In this document: in pieces, positions 55,301 to 64,000 of the stretch
How the letters are laid out: the number at the start of each line of letters is the position of its first letter
How positions within the stretch are numbered: the stretch's first letter is position 1
Assembly (NCBI GenBank): GCA_020310875.1
Contig: CM035415.1
Location: forward strand, 1,230,532-1,294,531
Reading direction: 5' to 3'
DNA from: Ceratopteris richardii
Taxonomy: Eukaryota; Streptophyta; Polypodiopsida; Polypodiales; Pteridaceae
Length of the DNA: 64,000 nucleotides
Position numbers and translations under genes: made by a program
Notes under the pieces: model-generated
Database searches by the model: none
Seen by the model: only the letters and a program-made list of their open reading frames with translations
Told to the model about the DNA's origin: nothing

Positions 55301-55743
55301 GTATCCTACAAGTTTGGGTGCCTAAGAAGTTAGCTGCAGCTCAACAAGGGCAATTACAGATGTGGGTACCTAAGAAGCTCCTACATCCACAACAACCTTT
55401 GTTCTCCCACATGCAAAAGGTTTCAACAAAGAAGCCAAAAAGAGAAAAGGGTAAGAACCACGTACAGAGACCAAAGGAAGATCAAATCAGCTCTTCAACA
55501 TTAGTAGGAAGACATGCAAAAAGGATATGGGTTTGGAAGCCAAAAGTGCAAGTAGCCTCCACCGAACCAAAGCGTCAACCACACTGGATACCACAGTTCA
55601 GAAAGCATCCAAAGAGAAAGACGCCTGAAGTGACCTCTACAGTGCCAAATGATGTTCTAAAATGGACTCCAATAAGGAGGGTTACATCAGTTCGAGACTC
55701 AATGGATACCTCCACCAAGGTCGGCATCAACCTCCACAAATAA
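52369..55743 (+). CDS. pol: pol 3' part: RNase H end, two zinc modules, integrase, second retropepsin, tail
   Basis: First ATG at 52420; the frame is open from the TAG. RNase H end T-D-H-Q-A-L-L-Y-L and 'R-A-D-H-L-S-R-I'. Zinc module 1 (H-E-G-M-L-G-N-H ... C-P-R-C, 52897-53030). Zinc module 2 (H-S-G-V-A-G-G-H ... C-D-T-C, 53275-53402). Integrase core D (G-I-D-F-I-G-P), D (V-S-D-R-G-T-H-F) and E (G-Q-A-E-S-T-N), then G-Y-G-P-M-I-I-N-R (about 54205), as in Tat/Athila. About 90 residues later, the second retropepsin-like domain A-L-I-D-S-G-A-A (Asp codon 54598) and 'L-V-L-G-Q-D-W-I', then a basic tail with K-Q-I-W-V-R-K (55180), Q-V-W-V-P-K-K (55307), Q-M-W-V-P-K-K (55357) and R-I-W-V-W-K-P (55519). 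Uninterrupted over 1,100 codons. Confidence 0.9.
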   Translation, partial: LTAAERNYTTTEREGLGMVYAVKKFRHYLLANKFKFFTDHQALLYLVDKPCNTGRLVRWFLLLMEYDFEVVVRKGRTHLRADHLSRITSGESPQGVSDELPDAYLFNLEVVPKWANKLVPVLTFGPANKNVKTSQEEIVKSQKYHILAGSMYKQDTEGVLACCVEDDEHSSWLQQAHEGMLGNHYSKQRTLQNLKRLGVYWPSMDKEIHEWIKNCPRCRERPPVEHATLYQVSLIPDWSAPLVEFMRSGRLPKEASLARRRSMEQEAQGYALVGDNLYRRGKDGYLRLCVHESDYLKVLETAHSGVAGGHFGPDRVIKTILFSGLWWPTLHMDAHTYVKKCDTCQRAQYPVRKDEMPLRPMMGGRAFSKWGIDFIGPINPPARNSHAEYIIVATDYLTKWVEVKATTKNDAQTTAKFLFENVFTRYGLPIELVSDRGTHFLNEVIENLLQEFLVIHKKSAPYHPQANGQAESTNKILCNVLTKLVNNKRFDWDKQLHHAVWAYRVAYKTVLNATPFQMVFGQNAVLPLDFLIPALKVAQEYEWNGHELSSRIFDLERLGETRLRAAAGIYAAKKRQKTYFDAHIKDKGLKEGDLVLVYTLKQHARKLEKRGYGPMIINRISTSGAVQLATLEGDILPNYISGCRVKLYQEPLTEDMLMRLNTAKKRKDEELRVREEAQVEARERIRRNKLRRLGLEVNSKAPKYHMDMCRKSGIATSQVIDRRPFVTIEIGQGKGARTVKALIDSGAASSAVRLSYCQDLGLNINPIEAYLIGLGGVETPCLGEVELPIYLQDVPMKVKALVCQDENLTEPLVLGQDWIYDHAVNLNLRSQILQVWVHEQCITLELENCMLLNHGTTHSLSSSKTNHMKEDVVCVKSSMMQKESIVEDQVRRRVDLSSSPKNQVATVVSPPHKQTQPFTTTATSNRKTPFDKKAIPSMKQIWVRKGEQPPTLPPQIPSMQTNQARRRRKQLRQAQSQGILQVWVPKKLAAAQQGQLQMWVPKKLLHPQQPLFSHMQKVSTKKPKREKGKNHVQRPKEDQISSSTLVGRHAKRIWVWKPKVQVASTEPKRQPHWIPQFRKHPKRKTPEVTSTVPNDVLKWTPIRRVTSVRDSMDTSTKVGINLHK

Positions 55744-55746
55744 CAT

Positions 55747-57066
55747 CGAAAGCCTCGAACGAGCAACAACCATGTGCTCCTTGCACAACCCTGTCTTTTG
55801 CACCATTCAGGTCATGCATTTCCAAAGTATGCATTAATATAGGGCCACATTACACGGCCGTGCATAGACACACTTGAGAATCCCACGCACAAGAGCACCG
55901 TGACATATGTCAAATATTTCTATTGATACTAACTTTTGTGTTCTTGTTTTGTGATATCCTTTTCCTCAAAAAAAAAAAAAAAAAAAAGGGGAGAAAGAAA
56001 AGCGGGAGAGAGCTTGTTCCCAGGTTTGGCTTATGAAACATGAATGAGTCATGCTTAGTTGAAGGTGGAACTGTTGATTACTAGGCATTTATCACTTTGG
56101 ATAGAAGTGTGTCTCGGCCAGCAGTGAGATTATTGCTGCCTTATCTGGTAGATGACAAGCATTTGGCATGAACATGGCATCTACAACTATGATTTTCTCT
56201 TACCATGGTAGGAATGAAGAGCTTGAAGGTCCGCAACTTGAGTGATGCTTAACTACTTCATGTACCAGAGCATCCAAGGAGATATCTGCAAAGGGTAGTT
56301 CTAGAGGAGAAGACTCCTGCATATGGTGAGCTAAAGAGAATATGTGAAACTCAGCTTGGTGTAGTTACCCAATGTTGCTTGCCAAGGAATATAAAGAAAT
56401 TCAATTCTCAGTATTTGACAAATGTTGCTTTGAAAAGAGGAGAGGAGATCCACCACTCAAAAGATCTCATCAGTGGACAATCAACATGGACATTCATCAA
56501 CAATGTTCCATCCCAAAGGCCGAGTGTACAACACGAAGAGACAAACATCCATCAACCTTCTCCATGGTAAGTATCTTTACTGTGGAAACACCATAACCAT
56601 GATAGTTTAGGAAACCTCTTCGTCAGCATACCCTTGAGCACTTAGCTCAAGACCCGCAATTTTTGCACCATGCTTCTTCCAATGCATTTTCCAAGTAAGC
56701 ATGCGTAGGGCTACATTACAAGGCCGTGCACAAGGCACATACTTTTTTCAACCCAGGCACGAACACACTTACCCATCATTCATTATGGGTTATGAGTAGT
56801 TGGCATGACTGCTCTCAACATCATCTTTGGGAGAGCTAGCGGACGTCATGGGAACAACATCCATATCTCGGAAGCAAATTGAAGCCAGTAGTTGCTCCAA
56901 ATCACTCTTGACAACCTCTTTTGAGCAACTTGCAGTTTTGAAAGCTCACAACGACACATTCTTGCTGGAATCCAAGGAACCAGCTCATACAACGGATGGA
57001 CACCACCTCTCAAAGCACTACATAGAACAGCCCTTCCAACAAGGGTCTGTCAGGGACGACAGACTC
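55747..57066 (+). other. 3' untranslated region of the large gypsy element
   Basis: No intact gene. An A20 run at 55968-55987 is followed by a purine stretch (GGGGAGAAAGAAAAGCGGG). Two related segments (about 55800-55875 and 56665-56745) share GCATT...GGGC(C/T)ACATTACA(C/A)GGCCGTGCA. The last 250 bases are open in one frame and end Q-G-S-V-R-D-D-R, as does the extra frame at 29686-34191, so this region may be the shrunken remnant of that frame. Confidence 0.6.
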
Positions 57067-57080
57067 GAGAGGGGGGGGAG
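57067..57080 (+). promoter_or_regulatory. polypurine tract of the large gypsy element
   Basis: GAGAGGGGGGGGAG ends directly at the 3' LTR. The inverted repeat CTGTC-AGGGAC-GACAG lies 4 bases before it, at 57047-57062. Confidence 0.92.
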
Positions 57081-57687
57081 TGTTGAAGCTCAAAGTCAAG
57101 GACAAAGCATGGAAGCACATCAAAAGGTGGACACACAAGGAAAGGGAGCAAGTAGGGAGCTCCAAGAAGTGTATGTCAAATTTTCAGAAGAATCCCCTAC
57201 AAAAATAGTGATTTTCATCACTAAAAACCATTGTAAATACCATTATCTATTTTTAGTAACTCCATTTTGTTCAAGCCGAGGAGTCCTCGAGCTTGAGGAG
57301 TATTAGAAGTACCATCGTACCAATTTTCATAATTTTTAGACTTCGTTTGAGCCCTCAAATAAGCCCTGGAACCTAATTTTTAACTAGGCCGGACACTAGG
57401 TCTGGACAGGGCCAAAACTAGTCAAAAAACTATAAAAAGAGCTAGAGAGCTCATTTTTGGGGTTGGCTTGTTAGAGAATAGAACTTTTGTAAGAGAACTC
57501 TTTTGCAATCTAAGCTTTCCATTGTTCCTCTCTTTGATCTTACTTTGTGCGCGTGTGTGTATGTGTGTGCATGTTTGTGTGCTTTCACTCACGCACTTGT
57601 GCCTTCACTTGCTCGTGGTCTTCATACCGGTCCTCACGTCTCCGCGGATTGACAAGTAAAGGAGGTGGTGCTTACGCTTGAGCTACA
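57081..57687 (+). repeat. large gypsy 3' LTR (607 bp)
   Basis: Nearly identical to 43958-44566. It is followed by CTTTC, the target duplication, and then by copia C protease sequence. TATA box at 57431-57439. Confidence 0.95.
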
Positions 57688-57692
57688 CTTTC

Positions 57693-58734
57693 CAATTGAC
57701 CTTACATTATGTTTTGTGTTATTGCATGTCTGTACTGTATGATTTGAAATACCTCCTTCAAGTTCTGATAACAATTCTATATTTCCTGACAAATGATTTG
57801 AACAGCCAGAGTCAATATAGAATACCTTGAGGTCTTCGTTTTCTGTCACACTTATCGAGTTCATCATCAACGTTGTATGACTATCATTCTGCGTATCATT
57901 TGCATAATTGTAGTAGGTAGTGTTGTGAGACTGATTCTGTCCCCAACTTCTTGCTCCACCTCTACCATATCCGCCTCTTTGGCTTTGTCTACCTCTTTGA
58001 TATCTTCCGCTTCTACTGTTATTGTTCTGATTCTAACTTGATCCTTGAGAATTATGCCAACAGTCATAAGCCAAATGATTGCTTAATCTGCAGATCCAAC
58101 AACTCTTCTTGTTGTTAGTCTGATTACCTCTTCCTTTACCTCTTTTTCTGACGTTACCTCTTCCTCTTGCATAATTTGCTTGAGGAGTCACTTCTTCTTC
58201 ATCTTTTTCTTTACCTTTATCACCTTTCTTCTTATTCTTTGCATACATAGCCGAACTATGTCCTTTATCTCCATCTGTCTTCAAATCTTGCTCAAACGTT
58301 AGCATTAGTCCAAGCAACTGATTTAAATCTGGTACAAAATGATTTAAAGACAGTTCAGTTGAGAGTACAAAAGGTTTCCACCTTTCATCTCCTCTCAAAC
58401 CTGCAAGCACTTGCGCTATTAACCTGTGGTCTTCGATATCTTCATTAATCGATCCAAGACTATCCGCCAAGTCTTTCATCTTAGTGACATAATCACTAAT
58501 GCTTTGACTTTGCTTTTTCTTGAACGTTGTAAACTCTGACTATAAGCTAGCCTTTCTAACTTTTGTCCTATTTTGGAAATGATCTTCCAATGCACTCCAT
58601 ATGTCTTCCGCTTTCTCCAGACCTCTAATATGCGGTAGTAGATGATCTGTAATTGTATTGTATTCTTCTGCGACAGCTTCAAGGCTTCTAACTCTTCTTT
58701 CTTTGGTTGACTTTCATCTTCGAAATTCGGCTTC
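57693..58734 (-). pseudogene. copia C gag and protease, N-truncated
   Basis: Read from 58734 down: the frame begins in mid-gag (K-K-E-E-L-E-A-L), so the start is deleted together with the PBS and the inner LTR end. A shift near 58545 separates 'L-E-K-A-E-D-I-W-S-A-L' from the next gag part (Y-V-T-K-M-K-D-L-A, 58479 down). Gag zinc knuckle C-W-I-C-R-L-S-N-H-L-A-Y-D-C near 58105-58065, where the G-H core is changed to N-H. The retropepsin reads F-Y-I-D-S-G-C-S-N-H near 57815. It ends at the gypsy insertion site. Confidence 0.85.
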
Positions 58735-59267
58735 TGAGAAAAACTATAACTGTTAACTAACTTTCACAGTAACATGAAATTACTCAGATTTCTTCACATA
58801 CGAAGAATGCGCTCAATCTTCCACATGAACATGTGTTTTCTATTAGAGAAGATGTGTACAAAATAGCTTGGCCTCACTTTGCTCATATCTATGGAAAACT
58901 CTCCTACTCTGAGTAGTTATTCCTTACCATCTCTCTCAGATGAATACCCGACAGTTCAGGTTTTACTATTCATCTCTACATACGCGATCTCTAGCGTCTT
59001 CTTCTTTCTCTATATGCGCTCTTCTCACCTCTTCTCTTCTCATCTCTTCTCTTCTCATCTCCCTTATTCCGGTTCTATGCTCTCTCTTATATACATTTTG
59101 ATCCGAGATTCAAACTCGTAATTCTAGAAGTTTCTACACCTTATATTACAAGCGTGAATTTGTCCCTTCACTAAGGCTTGATTTTCTGAATGTTTTGTTT
59201 CTGCTTCTCTTTTGTCTTTCTTCGTCTTTATGTCTGTCTGTATGTCAAATTTGTGAGTGATTCTTCA
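58735..59267 (-). repeat. copia C 5' LTR, inner end deleted (533 bp)
   Basis: Matches 40361-40938 except for about ten substitutions and three missing 15-bp minisatellite units. Outer end TTCTTCA followed by ACAAG. The inner end joins gag directly without a PBS. Confidence 0.85.
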
Positions 59268-59272
59268 ACAAG

Positions 59273-59415
59273 AATGAGGTATTTTCTTGCTTCAAAGCAT
59301 TTTTAGCTATGGCTGAAAATTTTTCTTCACAAAAGCTTTTGACTCTATGCACGGATCGTGTTGGTGAATACATGTCACATGAGTTTAATGCTTTTCTTCG
59401 TGAAAGAGATCAAAC
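59273..59415 (+). pseudogene. copia integrase scrap
   Basis: N-E-V-F-S-C-F-K-A-F-L ... 'R-V-G-E-Y-M-S-H-E-F-N-A-F-L' aligns with integrase of copia A (about 870-1010 of the first copy). About 140 bases only. It forms the right flank of the copia C insertion. Confidence 0.7.
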
Positions 59416-60785
59416 CAACTTGAAGACATCAATCTGAGTGCAAAGAAGGTGGTTATAACAATCAAGGAAAGAGAGGTGAGTGTTATTCATGTGGAAAACA
59501 AGGCAATTGGGTAAATGAATGCACTTCAAAGAAGAATCAAAGTATTTATGCTTCTAATGAAGGTAATGACCAAGTGTTAGCTATGAGCCATGGCGATAGG
59601 GATCATTTGCAGGAAAAAGATGAAAAGTGGTACATAGATAGTGGTTGTAGCAACCACATGCCAGGTATGACAAATATCTTGACTAATTTCTAGGTTCCCA
59701 AGGACAAACGGTGTGTTGAGATACATGATAATATCGAGAATGTCATTAGACATATTGGAGACATCAAATTTCAAAATGGCAACAAGAGCACTACACTTAA
59801 AGAGGTATTGCATGTTCCCATTATTACTAAGAATCTGATTTCACTTGACCAAATAGTAGAGAAGGGTTACCAGGTCAAATTCAATGATAGAGGATGCTTC
59901 ATAGAAGATCCAAAGAATGGCTTCAAGCTCATTGCCAAAGGTGAAAGGCAGGGGAGGATGTCTACACTTCGAGTCAAGGTAGATTCTAGTAAGTATATGT
60001 TCATTGCATGTGGGTCATCTAGAATTGCACCTCTTGATCTATGGAACAAAAGAATTGTCCATCATAATGTTCAGAAGCTCAAGAATATGCAGAAGGATGA
60101 AGTTGTTAGAGGATTTCCAAGCTTCACCATACCTAACTTGCATGATGTATGCGGAGCATGTCAATTTGGGAAGCAAACTAGGAGACCTTTCAAGTGAAAG
60201 CAATCAAGCTATGTGGCTCCTAGGGTTTTGGAGTTGGTCCACATAGACGTATGGGGACCATCGAGAGATCCATCACATGGAGGTAACGTGAACTTTGTAA
60301 CCTTTATTAATGATTGCTCTAAAAAGATTTGGTTGTATATCATCAAGCACAAGAGTGATGTGTTTGATACATTGAAAAGGTTCAAGGAACAAGTTGAGAA
60401 TGAAATAGGTCACAAGATCGAAAATCTAAGATTAGATGCTGGAGGAGAGTACGTCTCCAATGACTTTACCAAGTTCTTGTAGGATGAAGGGATAAAGAGA
60501 CGATATACACACATGTATACCCTTAATAGAATTGCATTTGTGAAAGAAAAAATAGATAGATTTTAGAGGTAGCTAAATGCATGTTAAATGAAATGGATGT
60601 TCCATTTACATATTGGCCTGATGCATCAAATATGAATTCTTACTTGATGAATAGGATGACCACATAAAAAGTTCATGATGCTACTCCACATGAGGTTTAC
60701 TACCAAAGGCCTATTCAAGAAAAATGGGAATTACACAAGATTTTGAAACAGTGCTTTGTGTCCCAATCGTTTACTTTTTGAGTCC
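59416..60785 (+). pseudogene. copia relic: gag zinc knuckle to integrase
   Basis: Zinc knuckle C-Y-S-C-G-K-Q-G-N-W-V-N-E-C near 59481-59525, retropepsin W-Y-I-D-S-G-C-S-N-H near 59628, GAG-pre-integrase 'L-W-N-K-R-I-V-H-H' near 60040 with C-G-A-C-Q-F-G-K, and integrase H-I-D-V-W-G-P near 60242 and R-L-D-A-G-G-E-Y near 60430 (S-D expected, so altered). TAG at 60480, then several stops. It ends near 60780. A fourth copia lineage in the window, old. Confidence 0.82.
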
Positions 60786-60970
60786 TCCACACACTACAAC
60801 ATGCCATTATCTCTTGATTCGAGTATGAAAAATTGGCAATTTATTATTAAGAATAATTTTATTTATAAATGCAATATCAAGGTTGACTGAAAACATAAGA
60901 AGTTAACATAGTAAGTAATATAAATGGGACTTGAATAATTCCCAAATTTCTTGAATAGGGAAGCCTGATG
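60786..60970. other. AT-rich spacer
   Basis: Short AT-rich stretch between the copia relic and the minus-strand gypsy pol. I see nothing in it. Confidence 0.5.
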
Positions 60971-63900
60971 CTAGGGTGCTTCTTCTCTCGACCTTAACTC
61001 TTCTTCTTTTCGCTTCTTAGCAGTGTTGAGTCTCATTAGCATATCCTCTGTAAGAGGTTCTTGATACAGATTGACTCGACAACCACTAATATAGTTTGGC
61101 AATATGTCACCCTCTAGAGTGGCCAATTGGACCACACCACTAGTGGAGATTCTATTAATGATCATGGGTCCATATCCTCGTTTCTCCAATTTGTGGGCAT
61201 GTTGCTTTAGTGTATAAACCAGCACTAGATCTCCTTCTTTCAATCCTTTATCGTTGATATGTGCATCAAAATATGCCTTTTGCCTTTTCTTTGCAGCATA
61301 GATGCCTGCAGCTGCTCGTAGCCTTGTCTCAACTAAGCATTCGAGATCAAAGATCCTTGAGGACAACTCATGTCCATTCCACTCATGCTCTTGTGCTACT
61401 TTTAAAGCAGGGATTAGGAAATCTAATGGTAGCATCGCATTTTGTCCGAAGACCATTTGAAATGGGGTGGCATTGAGTACCATTTTATAGGCAACTAGAT
61501 AAGCCCAAACAACATGATGAAGCTGTTTGTCCCAATTAGAGCGTTTATTATTTACCAATTTAGTCAAGACATTACATAGGATCTTGTTTGTGCTCTCAGC
61601 TTGTCCGTTAGCTTGTGGGTGATAGGGGGCAGACTTCTTGTGTATCACCAAGAATTCTTGGAGAAGATTTTCAATGACTTCATTCAAGAAGTGTGTGCCT
61701 CTATCGCTCACTAACTCTATTGGTAGTCCATATCTCGTGAATGCATTCTCAAATAAGAACTTAGCCATTGTCCGAGCATCATTCTTTGTCGTGGCTTTGA
61801 CTTCTACCCACTTGGTAAGGTAATCTGTGGCTACAATAATGTACTCTGCATGGGAGTTTCTGGCCGGAGGGTTAATAGGACCTAGAAAATCTATACCCCA
61901 CTTCGAAAATGCACGTCCTCCCATCATTGGCCTTAAAGGCATCTCATCTTTTCTGATAGGATATTGTGCACTTTGGCATGTGTCGCATTTCTTCACATAG
62001 GTATGTGCATCCATATGAAGAGTTGGCCACCAAAGTCTTGAAAATAGAATGGTATTAATTACTCAATCAGGACCAAAGTGTCCACCTGCAACACCAGTGT
62101 GTGCAGTTTCTAAGACTTTCAAATAGTCTGATTCATGAATGCACAATCTTAAGTAACCATCTTTGCCTCTTTGATATAAGTTGTCACCAACTAAGGCATA
62201 GTCCTGAGCCTCTTGCTCCATGCTCCTTCTTCTTGCTAGACTAGCCTCTTTGGGTAATGACCCTGATCTCATGAATTCTACCAATGGAGTGCTCCATTCC
62301 GGAATTAACGATACGTGATAAAGAGTAGCATGCTCCATTGGGGGTCTCTCTTTGCACACTGGACAATTTTTAATCCACTCATTTATTTCTTTGTCCATGC
62401 TAGGCCAATACACTCCTAAATGTTTTAGATTCTGCAATGTTCGTTGTTTAGAGTAGTGATTTCCTAGCAATCCCTTCATGGGCTTGTTGCAACCAAGTAC
62501 TATGTTCCTCATCCTCGACACAACAATCTTGTACACCCTCTATATCTTGTTTGTACATGCTTCCTGCCAATATTTGATATTTTTGTGATTTTACAAGTTC
62601 ATCTTTGTTTGTTTTTACATTCTTATTTGTGGGTCCGAAGGTTAGGACAGGTACTAACTTATTTGCCCATTTAGGAACAACTTCTAAATTGAACAAATAA
62701 GCATCAGGTAGCTCATCAGACACTCCTTGCGGTGGCTCTCCTGAAGTGATGTGAGAAAGATGGTCCGCCCTAAGGTGGGTCCTACCCTTCCTGACAACAA
62801 CTTCAAAGTTGTATTCCATTAGTAAGAGGAACCATCTTACTAATCGGCCTATATTGCAAGGTTTATTGACCAAATATAGTAAAGCTTGATGATTAGTGAA
62901 AAACTTGAACTTATTGGCCAATAGATAGTGTCTAAACTTCTTCATGGCATATACCATGCCTAAGCCTTCTCTTTCCGTTGTGGTATAATTTCGTTCAGCC
63001 GCGCTCAACTGTCTGCTAGCATATGCGATGGGTAAATCCAGATTTCCTTCACCTGTGGATTGTGCTAGCACACATCCTATTGTATGATTGGAAGCATCTA
63101 CATGGACATGGAAGGACTTATTCCAATTAGGAGTGGTCAGTATTGGTGTTGAGCACAAACGTCTCTTCAGCTCATTGAAGGAATTTTCGCACTCATCATT
63201 CCATTCAAAATCTGTCAACAAGGCATAAAGAGGTTTAGCTATGATAGCATACATTTGGATAAACCTGCGATAATATCCACAATGGCCCATAAAGGCTTGT
63301 ACCTCTTTAACATTCCTTGGCCTGGGCAATTCAATTATGGCTCTAACTTTGTCCTCATCGATTGATATTCCATTCTTTGAAACAATATGGCCTAAGATTT
63401 TGCCTTGACGTACCATGAATACACACTTTTTTGGATTCAGACACACTCGATATTCTCTACACTTGTTGAAGATCTGTCTGAGCTCAGGGATGTGGTATCT
63501 TCTTTGTTGGGAATGAGCACATAAATCATCCACATATACTTCTAAGCTCTTTTGCAAGAACTCTTTGAAGACATGACACATAAGCCTTTGCAGGTGCATT
63601 GGTGACACCAAATGGCATCACGCGGAATGCAAAGATTCCCCACTGTGGCAAATGCCATTTTGTGTTGATCTTCAGCGGCAATGGCTACTTGATTGTACCC
63701 TGAAAATCCATCAAGGAAGCTATAAAATTCCTTGCCTGCAATGCACTCCAATAAATTTTCGGTGATTGGAAGCGGATAGCTATCTCTAATCGTATCGGCA
63801 TTAACTTTTTTAAGGTTAATACACACTCACAACTTTCCATTCTTCTTGCACACCACTACAATGGGGGACACCCATTCAATATGCTCAATCTCATAGATAA

Positions 63901-64000
63901 ATCCAGCTTCAATCAGCCTATCGATTTCTTCTTTTATTTTAGCTACATAAGTGTAATTATATGTGTAGGGCTTTTGTTTGGTGGGTTTGGCATCAGCAGT
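60971..64000 (-). mobile_element. large gypsy family pol, minus strand, second copy
   Basis: Pol from RT (off the window at 64000) to the integrase end (60971), close to 51360-54395 of the complete copy. RT F-L-D-G-F-S-G-Y-N-Q (63690), a shift near 63620-63650, Y-V-D-D near 63525, RNase H with intact Y-A-S-R-Q-L-S-A-A-E-R-N-Y, a shift near 62480, both zinc modules, a TGA where the complete copy has CGA (near 62063), and the integrase core to G-Y-G-P-M-I-I-N-R. It breaks off just before the second retropepsin. No LTR is seen. Confidence 0.93.

Larger units (their letters stand above)
43958..57687 (+). mobile_element. complete large Ty3/gypsy element, 13.7 kb, very young
   Basis: Complete element with 609/607-bp LTRs, target duplication CTTTC (43953-43957 and 57688-57692), tRNA-Asp-type PBS, a 1.9 kb leader, gag, pol with extra C-terminal domains, a 1.3 kb 3' region and PPT. 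By eye, the LTRs differ by one substitution (GTCGTC against GTCCTC) and one TG repeat unit, so insertion was recent. It sits in the protease/integrase junction of copia C. PBS, size and integrase end (Y-G-P-M-I-I-N-R) place it near the Tat/Athila group of plant gypsy elements; exact placement needs a tree. Pol has two TAG stops and gag and pol are in different frames, so autonomy is doubtful. Confidence 0.95.
39853..59267 (-). mobile_element. Ty1/copia family C, minus strand, host of the nested gypsy element
   Basis: Copia element with flanking ACAAG at 39848-39852 and 59268-59272, read as its target duplication. 3' LTR 39853-40938, PPT beside it (minus reading GAGGGGGAGCTAT, 40939-40951), RNase H/RT/integrase 40979-43957, then the inserted gypsy element plus 5 duplicated bases (43958-57692), protease and gag 57693-58734 and a 5' LTR of which only the outer 533 bp remain (58735-59267). 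The inner LTR end, the PBS and the gag N-terminus are deleted. The shared LTR part differs at about ten positions by eye, so the element is older than the gypsy in it. Confidence 0.85.

Overview
This 64 kb window is nuclear DNA of a land plant with a large, transposon-rich genome. I base this on one spliced, plant-type uroporphyrinogen-III synthase gene (3' part, about 8271-12276, + strand) in a bed of Ty1/copia and Ty3/gypsy LTR retrotransposons of several ages, with plant-type primer-binding sites (tRNA-Met for copia elements, tRNA-Asp for the large gypsy element). I cannot name the species; a fern, lycophyte or gymnosperm would fit as well as a large-genome angiosperm. There are no bacterial operons, rRNA genes or CRISPR arrays.

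Layout. 1-3168: copia family 'A' pol, + strand, open at the window edge, fused at about 3168 to a minus-strand copia gag with its leader and probable LTR (to about 4000). 4000-6180: no gene seen, one short tandem repeat. 6180-7015: 3' end and LTR of a chromovirus-type gypsy element. 8271-12276: last four exons of the uroporphyrinogen-III synthase gene, whose 3.5 kb final intron starts inside a (CT)n microsatellite and holds a decayed LINE-like piece. 15465-17827: decayed gypsy pol. 17828-26945: minus-strand family A copia, split by a second copia ('B', + strand, 19605-24957). 26951-28010: + strand family A LTR, leader and gag, head to head with the previous element. 28011-34778: 3' part of a very large gypsy element with a second retropepsin-like domain, a 1,500-codon extra open frame and a 3' LTR. 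34787-37701: minus-strand gag and protease of another gypsy lineage, followed by its leader/LTR. 39853-59267: minus-strand copia with target duplication ACAAG, interrupted by a complete, very young 13.7 kb gypsy element (43958-57687, target duplication CTTTC). 59273-60780: two small copia relics. 60971-64000: minus-strand pol of the same gypsy family, running off the window.

The most interesting content is the large gypsy family. It has a 1.3 kb leader built of the palindrome AAAATCGCGATTTT and near-repeats; Gag with three zinc knuckles; Pol with two successive integrase-type zinc-finger modules; a second DSGA aspartic-protease-like domain after integrase, followed by a basic tail with recurring W-V/I-P-K motifs; and, in one of two copies, a 4.5 kb extra frame between that tail and the 3' LTR. 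Most of the premature stops that break otherwise open frames here are TAG where glutamine (CAG) is expected, which points to C-to-T decay at methylated CHG sites.
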